Shown piece by piece: positions 46,234 through 55,517 of a stretch of DNA of 64,000 nt (positions are counted from its first letter, which is position 1; each line of letters starts with the position of its first letter). Position numbers and translations under genes: made by a program. Source of the DNA: Sulfurisphaera ohwakuensis (lineage in GTDB: Archaea > Thermoproteota > Thermoprotei_A > Sulfolobales > Sulfolobaceae); NCBI RefSeq assembly GCF_009729055.1, contig NZ_CP045484.1, positions 682,001 through 746,000 on the forward strand, in the 5' to 3' direction. Under the pieces are notes generated by a model. The model made no database searches, was not told where the DNA came from, and saw nothing but the letters and a program-made list of their open reading frames with translations.

Positions 46234-48329
46234 AGTTTATAATTCTTAGTTATTTCGTTAAATTGTTCTAAATACTTGCCCACATCATAAGGATCTATAC
46301 TAACAGTAACTGTCTCCTTATTAAACTTTAATCCATTTTCGGTGAAATTCGCAGAGCCCGTTAGTGCTATTGAATCGTCTATTATCATCATTTTAGAATG
46401 TACAATTCCCTGCTCGGAGGTCGCAGGTATTTTTATTACATGAATACCGTTATTTTCAGCTACCTTAATTGCATTTTTATTCTTTTCATCATCTAAGCAT
46501 ACGATAGTTATCAGCAAGTCTTTCTCTTTCTTAGCCTTTATTAAAACGTCAATTATTTCCTTCCCTATCCATGGAGATATAAGTTTAATATCATTTTCGG
46601 CTAAGTTTACTAAATCAACAAAAATATGGTATAAGTTATTTGTAAATGGGAAGGACGTCCTACCAAGCCAATTATCATAGGTAGAGATAAACTGATTTAT
46701 AAGTTTCCTACTTATAAGGAATGGTTGATCGTAAGGCCCAAAAATACATCCCTTATCCATTCCTACACACATATTACATCCATCCCAACATAAGGGTAAT
46801 TCAGAGATCATATCCTTAAAAGCTTGCCTAGTATCGCTATCCATATTAACTTTTTGACTAAATCTTTTCCCTAAATAGTTTCTAATTACTAAATGATTTG
46901 GAAATGTTTTAGGAAACGGGCTATTGAGTTGCCATTCATTAAATATATTTAAGGTTGTTTGAATTATTTCCTTGTCCAATTTTTTACTAAAATTGTTAAT
47001 AACATTGCCCAAACCATTTAGTGCCTTATTGAGTTTTCCCTCATGAGCGTTATACACATTAGGTAAATTACTTAAAACGTTGGAAAGTTCCTTATCCCCT
47101 TTATTTATCATTATGCTCAATGTTTTTAAATATCCTAAACCCCCGTAGATGCTTTCAACAATATATACAGAGCTTGAAAGCTCTCCAAAGATTGGATGAG
47201 CAATATAATATGTGAAATTTCCAGAGGCATTTATGCTACTCATTGGCTCTAATATGTTAGTGATAATGACGTGAGCTAAAGTATGTAACAATACAAGACT
47301 TCCAAATAATGTCAGATTGTCCTCATTACAACTCTCTTCAGCTTCTCCGTTTACTACTTTGTCTATTAAATCTTCGAATCTTTTCATTGCAAGGAATCCT
47401 TTTTGGGATAAACTGTATTTTTTTAGTCCAATATCGTTCTTATCTCCAAAATATATTGACATTTTCATACATAACCAATCTTTTATTTCTTGATTATTAT
47501 TAATTAAAAACGAGATATAGTCATTTAATGACGAACTATTAAATTTGAATATTATGCCATGTAGATTATTTAATCTAAATCCTATACCATTTTCGTAAGA
47601 TACCCATAAGAAATCCTTATACATTAGGTCTGCAGCCTTGTCATAAAAGATTGTAGCATCAGAAAAGGCTTCCATCCTTAATTTTTCACTAAACTCTATT
47701 TTACCTAATATTCTATCAGCGTTTCCTATCTTAACCACTATCAGAGCTAATATCTTTTTATTTTTACTATTATCTTCCATTACATATCTCACGACATGTG
47801 GAAAGATAGTATATAATCTTTCATAAGGTATAGGTCCTTCGTAATACTTACACCCTTTACCATCTTTAGATTTTTCAAATAACTTACAATTACTTTTTAA
47901 TGGGCAATCCTTCTTCTCATGGAGTAAAATCATACCGTATTTACAGTGATATCCATTTCTTAATGATTTATAGCTGTATTCTAAGATTAGAGGAAAAGGT
48001 TTAGCAGCATCGTCTCTTTCGATTCTATAGTCTGGTTTAGCTAAAGATCTATGTTTATATTCTACGGAAAGATCTGAGTTTTCAGCGAAAATGAAAGAGT
48101 TTATTATATCTGGAAGAGTTACTTTAAAGTCTCTTTTATAATATGGTACATAAAACTCATCGTTAATACCAGCATTCCATTCTATATTAAGTTTATTATA
48201 GTATTCCAAGGGCACTAGTATTATTCCATATCCTTGTTTGCCAAAAAGTAATTTAAATGGAGTAAATGTATATAAAGACTGAATTCCGCTTCTTTTAGTA
48301 CCAGAATATTCTTCACTCATTTTCATCAC
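46224..48329 (-). CDS. DUF1998-PLD fusion (DrmB + DrmC in one chain)
   Basis: The first about 550 residues form a DUF1998 region: cysteine cluster CKYGMILLHEKKDCPLKSNC near 130-150, LLHTLAHVIITNIL near 350, VYIVESIYGGLGYL near 390, and CWDGCNMCVGMDKGC near 520. The last 120 residues form a phospholipase-D-like nuclease with one HKD motif, HSKMMIID, followed by TGSANFT. DISARM encodes these as separate proteins, DrmB and DrmC. It overlaps the helicase gene upstream by 17 bp. Confidence 0.82.
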   Translation of the reverse strand: MMKMSEEYSGTKRSGIQSLYTFTPFKLLFGKQGYGIILVPLEYYNKLNIEWNAGINDEFYVPYYKRDFKVTLPDIINSFIFAENSDLSVEYKHRSLAKPDYRIERDDAAKPFPLILEYSYKSLRNGYHCKYGMILLHEKKDCPLKSNCKLFEKSKDGKGCKYYEGPIPYERLYTIFPHVVRYVMEDNSKNKKILALIVVKIGNADRILGKIEFSEKLRMEAFSDATIFYDKAADLMYKDFLWVSYENGIGFRLNNLHGIIFKFNSSSLNDYISFLINNNQEIKDWLCMKMSIYFGDKNDIGLKKYSLSQKGFLAMKRFEDLIDKVVNGEAEESCNEDNLTLFGSLVLLHTLAHVIITNILEPMSSINASGNFTYYIAHPIFGELSSSVYIVESIYGGLGYLKTLSIMINKGDKELSNVLSNLPNVYNAHEGKLNKALNGLGNVINNFSKKLDKEIIQTTLNIFNEWQLNSPFPKTFPNHLVIRNYLGKRFSQKVNMDSDTRQAFKDMISELPLCWDGCNMCVGMDKGCIFGPYDQPFLISRKLINQFISTYDNWLGRTSFPFTNNLYHIFVDLVNLAENDIKLISPWIGKEIIDVLIKAKKEKDLLITIVCLDDEKNKNAIKVAENNGIHVIKIPATSEQGIVHSKMMIIDDSIALTGSANFTENGLKFNKETVTVSIDPYDVGKYLEQFNEITKNYKLYE

Positions 48330-51177
48330 CTTCTACATTTGCCGATTCAATTGAAGGTGAAGGTGGAGTCATTAGTAGATCCATAAATATATCGTTTGTG
48401 GATTTTTCTCTCATTATACTAAATATATCGTAAGATTTATCTACATATAAGTTTGACTTGTTGTTATAATATTTAAGATTACCAATACATTTTCTTGCAC
48501 TAATATCATTAATAATACTATTTATAATATTTGATAGATCTTCTATGTTTTTAATTATACTGTTAAATTTATTTATAATAGCATCAATATACTTTTTAGT
48601 ATGTTGATTTTTCATCATAGTCCTAATATCATACTTCTTCGTTAGTTTTTGTCTAGTTTTTTCAAGCAAGCTTTCGAGTGATTTTATCTCTGAAGACTTT
48701 GAATTTATCAAATATAATATCTCATTGATTATTTTAATATTGAGGGGTCCAGTCTCTAATATTTCCTTTAATTCCTTTAACTTACCGCTAATTTTATTTA
48801 ATATTCCCAATAACATTCTATTATCATACCCAATAATGTTTCCTATTTTATGCTCAAACAAATAATTTATTGTCTCATTAATATCAGCCTCTATTTCATT
48901 AAAAATTGTATTTAAACCGTTAGCGATTTCTCTGCAAAGCTCTTCTTCATCTTTATCCTCATTATTTATACTACGTTTAATTACGCTAAGTAAGTCCATT
49001 ATATCATCTTTAATTAAATTTAAATCAATACTTAACATTTCTTCCAATTCTGACTGGGAATTAGCTATGTTATTCTCTGCATCATCAATTAACTCTTCTA
49101 TGATGTTTTCACATTCTGCAAAGCTGCTTCCATCATCTACACATGTTTTTACTTTATTTATTGCTCTCTTTAGTAAGACATATGAAAAAATATACTGTAA
49201 TATTATCTGTGGATTATTTGAATCTAAAGTTTTCGATACAGAATTATAACTCATATTAATTAACGTACTTCTAAGCTCGTCGTTAAACATATATAGTGAA
49301 GCGTAAGGAGTAGATTGTAAAATTACAATTCCGGTAGCTATTCTATAAGTCTTATCGCTCCTACCAGCTCTTCCGACTCTCTGTATAAAACTTTCTCTCG
49401 ATAACGGTAATTTATGTTGAACTATTACTGCAATATCACCTATATCTATTCCTAGTTCTAATGTTGACGTAGAAAAAAGCATTAATTTCGAGGAATCATT
49501 TTTAAACTCTTCTTCAGTCTTTAGTCTCTGCTGTAAAGATAATACTGAATAGTGTTGATCTATTCCTTTTTCTAAGTCTGCAGCAAGTTTTTCTAAGTAT
49601 ACATCACTATTACAAGCATTACGATAACTAGATAAATATGGCCAGTAGTATTCATTATTAGTATATAAATCATTTGGACTATTGTAACAGATATGATCTC
49701 TTATTTCTCTTGCTTTTCTTTCTCCAAGTATCGTATTCTTAAAATATTTGTAAAAATTAGTAACACCTGCAATACTATCCGCAAATAGTATACCTTTAAA
49801 GTTGTATTCTTTCAGCCATGCCAAAACTGCTTCTGTAACATCTTCCGTTAATGTTTCGACTCCTTTTCCTATATTAGGAAGTAAAAACTCATACAATATT
49901 AAGCGCTGCTTGCTTATTTTAGATTGATTCTTATTGTAATAATCATTATATGTTAATATGTCAGCTGGAAGGCAATCAATATTATCACATACTAATTTAG
50001 AAATAAATTCTCTATAGTTAGGAATAGTGGCAGAAGAGAATATAATCTTCTCTAATCCAGTAGTTTTAGTAAGTTTCTTTAGAGCTAAGAGAAGCCTTAA
50101 AATAAACCTTAAATGAGAATATAATAAGCCATCATAAGCGTGGACTTCATCCAATACCATATATTTTATGTTCTTAAAGTTGTTTACAGTATTCATATTT
50201 AATAATCTCCTATATAAAATCCATAAATTAGTAATCAACACATTAGGTGGTGAGTTCTTTATGGATTTCTTTGTAGGAATTATAAAGTCATAAATCTTGC
50301 CACATTTGCTACATCTTATCCCATTTCGGGCGTATACTAAATCACCATTACACTTAGGATTAGGACATCTGAGTCCTCTATAACTTAGGCCGTCATTAAT
50401 TTCATTAGGAGTATCACCGTCCTCTAATGCTATTGTAATTTTTTTATTTTTATCAATTTTTGCTAACTCCTCATTAATTATATCAAGGTACCTAATAAAC
50501 TTCTCAATTTGATCTTTTGCTAGTGCCTTTCTTGGATACACAAATAGAACGTTTATAGGCTTCTCGTCCTTAAAGATAGATTCTAATAAATACACTAATG
50601 AAGGTATTACAAAAGCAATAGTTTTACCAGTAGCTGTAGGTGCTACTAAGGGTATATAGTTATACTCAGTATTAAGAATCTTATCAATAATGTATCCTTG
50701 AAAACTAGATAGTCCAGTTATTTTAAGCTCCTCTAGCAACTTTTTAATAATATCTATAATTAATTTCCTTTCTTTATCTGATAAATCATCATTAACTAAT
50801 TTATTATCTATAATATGAATTAGTTTATCTATAGTAAAAGCTCCAAAATCTGGGTATGGTTCTTTTTCTAACATAATATCAAATTCCAATGAATATGGTT
50901 CAGAAGATATGAATTGTCTAATGAATGCCACTTTAGCTAATAAATCCATGTGTGCTGTTCTATATTTATCATCATATTTAATAATCATCTTCCTATTAAG
51001 TAAAACTAGAAAAATATTATTTCCCTTATTGTATTTTTTTATAATATCGTTAATGTCATTCTTAGTAAGTAGTGCACTCTTAAAATCTTTATTCTGGCTC
51101 TTTCTAAACTTGTCTACTTCAATTTGCAATAAATCTTGGTAGAATGATATTATATCATCGTCATTTTTACTTGACAT
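48313..51177 (-). CDS. YprA/DrmA-like DEAD/DEAH-box helicase with Zn knuckles
   Basis: The superfamily 2 helicase (954 residues) has motif I APTATGKT (about 180), an internal Zn-ribbon of two CPNPKC/CSKC pairs (about 275-300), motif II DEVHAYDG (about 345), motif III SSATIP, motif V STSTLELGIDIGDIAVI and motif VI QRVGRAGRSDK. The C-terminal 300 residues are coiled, Asn/Ile-rich and unusual. YprA-type helicases paired with DUF1998 are the DrmA-DrmB core of DISARM. It overlaps its upstream gene by 11 bp. Confidence 0.85.
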   Translation of the reverse strand: MSSKNDDDIISFYQDLLQIEVDKFRKSQNKDFKSALLTKNDINDIIKKYNKGNNIFLVLLNRKMIIKYDDKYRTAHMDLLAKVAFIRQFISSEPYSLEFDIMLEKEPYPDFGAFTIDKLIHIIDNKLVNDDLSDKERKLIIDIIKKLLEELKITGLSSFQGYIIDKILNTEYNYIPLVAPTATGKTIAFVIPSLVYLLESIFKDEKPINVLFVYPRKALAKDQIEKFIRYLDIINEELAKIDKNKKITIALEDGDTPNEINDGLSYRGLRCPNPKCNGDLVYARNGIRCSKCGKIYDFIIPTKKSIKNSPPNVLITNLWILYRRLLNMNTVNNFKNIKYMVLDEVHAYDGLLYSHLRFILRLLLALKKLTKTTGLEKIIFSSATIPNYREFISKLVCDNIDCLPADILTYNDYYNKNQSKISKQRLILYEFLLPNIGKGVETLTEDVTEAVLAWLKEYNFKGILFADSIAGVTNFYKYFKNTILGERKAREIRDHICYNSPNDLYTNNEYYWPYLSSYRNACNSDVYLEKLAADLEKGIDQHYSVLSLQQRLKTEEEFKNDSSKLMLFSTSTLELGIDIGDIAVIVQHKLPLSRESFIQRVGRAGRSDKTYRIATGIVILQSTPYASLYMFNDELRSTLINMSYNSVSKTLDSNNPQIILQYIFSYVLLKRAINKVKTCVDDGSSFAECENIIEELIDDAENNIANSQSELEEMLSIDLNLIKDDIMDLLSVIKRSINNEDKDEEELCREIANGLNTIFNEIEADINETINYLFEHKIGNIIGYDNRMLLGILNKISGKLKELKEILETGPLNIKIINEILYLINSKSSEIKSLESLLEKTRQKLTKKYDIRTMMKNQHTKKYIDAIINKFNSIIKNIEDLSNIINSIINDISARKCIGNLKYYNNKSNLYVDKSYDIFSIMREKSTNDIFMDLLMTPPSPSIESANVEGDENE

Positions 51178-52441
51178 TATTTTTATTTAATAATACAGAA
51201 GTATAAATACTTTCAAACATCTTCTTTATATTAACTACATCAACGTAATCTAGCTTGCACTTTAGTTTCTTCTCCATTTCGCTACTTAAACTTAATATGT
51301 TTCTTTTTTCTTTTAAAGCCTTAAGAAATTCTTTTCTAGTAATAGAATCTTTAAAGATATTTATAATTTTCTCATATGTTTCTTTTTTCTTCTTATTTGT
51401 TAAAAATGAGATAGTTATTAAAGGATGAACAAAAATTATATCCCCCATGTTATCTATTATAAACATAGGGATTAAATTACCATTATTTCTAAATTCTAAA
51501 TTCTCGTCCTCGAATAACAAATGTGTTAAGTTATCTATGTTAATCTTTATTTTAAAATTTGAAGAGTACATAGCTAATTCAACTTTTTTAATAAATTCAG
51601 TAAATAATTGTTTAAACTCATCAAGATTTCCAAGATTAAGGAAATCTAGTTCATTAATACTTTTCCTTAGGTACATGGATCTTAATATGAGGAAAGCAAA
51701 TCTGGTCATTATATCTGTATCGTTAAAATGATTTTTAGTTAAATATGGTATAAATTCGATACTCTCTTTTTTATTGTTTTTTTCAATTTCTAAATCTTTA
51801 ATTATAAAATATGTCATATAATTATCATCTATCATATTTTTGGCTGCTTTAAGGCCAAAGTTTATATCTAAGTATTCTACACCGTTTTTAGAATTTTTAA
51901 CATAAGTATGATATATTTTGAATATATGTAAACTATCATTACCTACAATAACATATGTATTACCTAATAGTGGGTTACGCTCATTGTAAGGTGGACTTAT
52001 TGAAAAAGTCCAATATAACCCTAATGCTTTTCGAACATTTGGATCATCCAAATAAGTTGCTGGGTTCTGATATTCACATATACTCGAAGGATAACATGTT
52101 AATATAGAATCAAACTGTATAATAATATCTGTATAATTTTGAAAAAAATCCTTATACTTCCCCCAGTATTTTAAAGTAACTATTCTATCCAGAGCTGGTG
52201 AATAAATAGGTATGAATTGGACTGAATTTCTTAGATAATAACTATATTTACCTAGAAATACCCTTTTAATGTTTTTAGCCCCTATTATATTGCTTATATT
52301 GAAATAGTAAGCATAATTACCTGAATTAATAGAAGAGTCGGAAATAATATTAACAAACTCCTTGTAATAATCTATCATTCCTGCAGAGGCTAAAAGTTTC
52401 TGTACGTGTGACTCATGATTAGCTCCACTACCAGTTGTCAT
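51167..52441 (-). CDS. Hypothetical first gene of the helicase operon (424 aa)
   Basis: Not recognised. It is soluble, Asn/Ile/Lys-rich like the helicase downstream, and without clear catalytic motifs; N-terminal MTTGSGANHESHVQKLLASA may form a helix-capped lid. It overlaps the helicase by 11 bp, so it belongs to the system. It is a candidate accessory or sensor component. 52442-52786 upstream is AT-rich and feature-free. Confidence 0.55.
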   Translation of the reverse strand: MTTGSGANHESHVQKLLASAGMIDYYKEFVNIISDSSINSGNYAYYFNISNIIGAKNIKRVFLGKYSYYLRNSVQFIPIYSPALDRIVTLKYWGKYKDFFQNYTDIIIQFDSILTCYPSSICEYQNPATYLDDPNVRKALGLYWTFSISPPYNERNPLLGNTYVIVGNDSLHIFKIYHTYVKNSKNGVEYLDINFGLKAAKNMIDDNYMTYFIIKDLEIEKNNKKESIEFIPYLTKNHFNDTDIMTRFAFLILRSMYLRKSINELDFLNLGNLDEFKQLFTEFIKKVELAMYSSNFKIKINIDNLTHLLFEDENLEFRNNGNLIPMFIIDNMGDIIFVHPLITISFLTNKKKKETYEKIINIFKDSITRKEFLKALKEKRNILSLSSEMEKKLKCKLDYVDVVNIKKMFESIYTSVLLNKNNVK

Positions 52442-52786
52442 TAAATATTATTTTATAATGATAGACATATAAGTATTATTTATGTTCTAATATAAAATAC
52501 GTTAAGAAAGTTAAGGAGTTTTTAAAGGGTATCTAAGGGGGAGGAAAATATAGAGGATAAAAATGGGCTCTAAGAAAAGTAAGATAATCAAAACGAAAAT
52601 TTTTAGTATTTAAAACTCATCAACAAATTGATTGATCATAGAACTAACAACTTGAGGGAAATAAGTGTAGCTAAGTCAAGAGAGGGACTTTTTGAGTTCA
52701 AAGTTCTCTTCTTTCAATTTATATATGGGTCTATCTCGATTTAGGAAATCTCAATATTTATTATCTCTTAAAACACACAAAATAAT

Positions 52787-53242
52787 ATGTACATAGTTAT
52801 TAACGGAAAGATTAACAATTTCCTCTTTTCCTTAAATGATTATTTAAACAGAAACACCTCTTTCATAAAAAGGTTTGACGAAGGTACTTTCATATGGGGT
52901 GTAAGTAGAGTTTATTCCGTAGAAAAACCGGGAAGTAAGATTCTCTTATACTTAAGTATGGATGAGGAGAAAGGCTTTAACGGCGGAATTGTACTTTCTG
53001 GAGAAATTAAGGAAATTGGAGAGCTAAAGGAGAAATACTGGCCAGAGGGAGAATGGCCACACTATATTGCACTTAAGGTTAGATATATACCACGTTCAGT
53101 TATTGAGGAGAAAGATCCTAAAAAGTGGAAATATGCTAGCAGGGAAAAACTTAAGGAACTCTTCAACTTTAGACCACTACCTGGAATCCAGAAATTGGAT
53201 GATAAAATAGGAGAGGAAATAGAAAAGTTGTTAAAAAACTAG
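52787..53242 (+). CDS. EVE-domain protein (PUA-like, predicted modified-base reader)
   Basis: The 151-residue protein has FIWGVSRVYSVEKPGSKILL, a middle strand pair, WPEGEWPHYIALKVRYIP and a C-terminal LKELFNFRPLPGIQKLDDKI, the layout of EVE/YTH-like PUA domains. EVE proteins are thought to recognise modified bases in DNA or RNA and often sit next to restriction-modification genes. It starts at the first ATG and is divergent from the 424-residue gene. Whether it reads the methylation made in this island is inference. Confidence 0.65.
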   Translation: MYIVINGKINNFLFSLNDYLNRNTSFIKRFDEGTFIWGVSRVYSVEKPGSKILLYLSMDEEKGFNGGIVLSGEIKEIGELKEKYWPEGEWPHYIALKVRYIPRSVIEEKDPKKWKYASREKLKELFNFRPLPGIQKLDDKIGEEIEKLLKN

Positions 53243-53581
53243 GATTAAGCAAAAAGTAATACGTATTAGAAAAGAGAGAGATGATACTTTACTTAACAGT
53301 TAAGAGTAAGCTAACAACAATACTCATTCAAAATTTAGTTAAAATTTACTGAAATAATCCCTTTTAATATTCTTTGAGGGAGATTCAAGGCTCCTTTGCG
53401 AATTCCCTTTTATTTTCTCGTCTTGAGACTAAATAATTTGATTGTACATTGACAATTGGAGAGACTAAGGAGCTATACTATGAACTTAATGGTGATAATG
53501 ATATATAATCAATTACTTCTTCATAGAATTATACTAACTCTATTAGAAAATCAAAATTCGAAAAGAATCAACGAATCGCCA
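53243..53581. other. Intergenic region
   Basis: AT-rich, 339 bp. A 61-codon frame at 53456 is low-complexity and antisense to the end of the next gene; it is not considered real. Nothing else seen. Confidence 0.35.
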
Positions 53582-54136
53582 TTATTTTTGCTCATACATA
53601 CTTCTATTACTATCTTCAATTTCATCAATATAGTCGTCTAGTTCAGTGCTCTTCACTAAATTCTTATTTATTTGTGCAATTTTTCTCATAAATTCAATAG
53701 TCTCTTTCTGATGATCTCTTATTTCTTCAAGGTATTTTTCATCTTTTTCCTCTCTACCTACACTGTAATCCGCTATTACTGCTGTCCTAGCAAGATATGC
53801 TGTATAAAGCATAATGTCTACCATTTCCTGGATTCCTAGGTCATACATTGAGAGTATTTGATCAATTAGATAAGGCTTATTATTATAAATACTTAATATT
53901 ATCTTAATCTCTTTTGGCAAATTTTTACAGATATCATCTTTTGCCTCGGATTGAAAACATTTCCTTGTGATATCTAACAATTGTCTATAAACTTCCTTCA
54001 ACTGAACGATAATCGCCGTTTCTTTTCTTATCTGTAACAACTGAGCATAAGTTTTATTGATCTGACTAAAATAATCTGAAGTTAGTTCATATAATTTTGC
54101 AATTCTTTTAGCATTTATTGGAAAATCGTTGCACAA
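53582..54136 (-). CDS. Hypothetical helical protein (184 aa) starting inside a MITE
   Basis: A mostly helical, soluble protein with an acidic C-terminal tail (DDYIDEIEDSNRSMYEQK); not recognised. The first nine residues (MCNDFPINA) are encoded by the right tip of MITE family 1 at 54110-54281; the same tip at 1172-1193 would encode the same residues. The start may therefore have been created by the insertion, or the true N-terminus was lost. No ATG close downstream. Confidence 0.5.
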   Translation of the reverse strand: MCNDFPINAKRIAKLYELTSDYFSQINKTYAQLLQIRKETAIIVQLKEVYRQLLDITRKCFQSEAKDDICKNLPKEIKIILSIYNNKPYLIDQILSMYDLGIQEMVDIMLYTAYLARTAVIADYSVGREEKDEKYLEEIRDHQKETIEFMRKIAQINKNLVKSTELDDYIDEIEDSNRSMYEQK

Positions 54137-54281
54137 GATAATTCTTACAAAGAATTTTCTAATACTTATATCTAATTTCAGTAAATAGGATAAGTTCTAT
54201 CGTTTTCATAGTAAGAATATTCACTGCTAAGAATGATTTATTTAAAAATTATCTTATCGTTAGGATTTTACGTAAACTGCT
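54110..54281 (-). repeat. MITE family 1, copy 2 (172 bp)
   Basis: Reverse complement of the element at 1023-1193 with few differences, same tips. It lies at the 5' end of the 184-residue gene and upstream of csa3, so it may carry promoter sequence for either. 54282-54525 holds AT-rich DNA with the csa3 promoter. Confidence 0.75.
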
Positions 54282-54525
54282 AATATAATAAAAACCTCAT
54301 CTTAAATATGTATAAGTACTCAATTGTATCTAGGAAAATTAAAGATTTAACTCTCTGTATTGTATAACTAACATAGCTATTATCTTTGTGTTTTATCAGA
54401 ATTTATACGGTTTTCTATATGTTATAAATTATCTTAAACGTGTTTTCTCGTTATTTTAAATCTGAAAAAGAATTTTATTATTTCATTTCTACGAAAAATT
54501 TATTGCTCTCATTTTTCACTATTCT

Positions 54526-55137
54526 GTGATGATATTAGTAGTTACTTTAGGGTTTGATGAAAAATTCCAGATTAGGGCATTAATGAGGAGATTTAACAAT
54601 CTGGAAAAAGTTATCGTAGTAGGTTCTTTCAACGATGAAAGGGCTAAAAAGGCTTTAGAGTCTTTTGAGAACGTTATGAAGAGTGCTCAAGTTAACTATG
54701 AGCTTGTTGAAGTTGACCCTCACAATTTTTACGATACTATTATTACCATTACTAAGAAGATTATAAATAACAACAAGGGAAGGATGTTTGTATTAAATAT
54801 TAGTGGAGGAATGAGGATTTTGATCATAGAACTTCTCTTTGCTTTTATTTTTTCTGGTCTTGAGGCTGAAGTTGAAATTGAATCTGAAGATTTCAACACA
54901 GTAGTATCGTTCAGATTAAGTGATATGTATCCAGCTCATTTGACTCAAGATCACATTAGAATTTTAATGTCGATCAAACAAGGTTATACTAGCATTAATT
55001 CAATTCATAAACGCGTTGACATGTCTTTATCTACTACATGGAGAAGGTTAAAAGAACTGAGAGAGATGGGTTTGATAGATGAAGAGAATAGGTTAACTGT
55101 TAAGGGAGAACTAGTTATTAAAATGTTCAGCCCTTAA
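54526..55137 (+). CDS. csa3: Csa3-type CARF-wHTH transcriptional regulator
   Basis: The 203-residue protein has an N-terminal CARF domain (MILVVTLGFDEKFQIRALM; later NISGGMRILIIELLFAFI, the ligand-contact loop) and a C-terminal winged helix (SINSIHKRVDMSLSTTWRRL). Csa3 proteins bind cyclic oligoadenylate-type ligands and control CRISPR adaptation or Cas genes in Sulfolobales. No cas gene or repeat array lies in the window, so here it either acts at a distance or regulates neighbouring defence genes. Confidence 0.82.
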   Translation: MMILVVTLGFDEKFQIRALMRRFNNLEKVIVVGSFNDERAKKALESFENVMKSAQVNYELVEVDPHNFYDTIITITKKIINNNKGRMFVLNISGGMRILIIELLFAFIFSGLEAEVEIESEDFNTVVSFRLSDMYPAHLTQDHIRILMSIKQGYTSINSIHKRVDMSLSTTWRRLKELREMGLIDEENRLTVKGELVIKMFSP

Positions 55138-55517
55138 TTACTCTCTTAAATCCCTCTTAGATACAATGTCTAATCAGTTTCTAGTTTAAACTAGTTCAAA
55201 ATGGTTTTAAATTCTAGGCAAAAATTGAAGAGATCCACAAAGCAATAACAAATTATAGTTAAAGAATGATGAAAACCGCTGAGAAAATCAGTGAAGCTTT
55301 TAATGAAGGCGCAAATACTCTAATTTAATTCTTATATTCATGATTATATATTTTATATAGAAATAAGAAACTACTCTATGCTTTTTCTATAAATCCAAAT
55401 GCTGGTAAGCTGAAATACGTTTTCCTTTAAGATATCGATGAAGAGAGCTAAGGCTTAAACTTCCACCTTACGAACTTTTTCTCTAAGCTTTTAAATTTCT
55501 ATTTCCTATTTACTAAC
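55138..55517. other. Intergenic region
   Basis: 380 bp. A short readable stretch near 55225-55328 (KIEEIHKAITNYS, stop, RMMKTAEKISEAFNEG) looks like a tiny helical gene remnant. No other feature. Confidence 0.3.
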
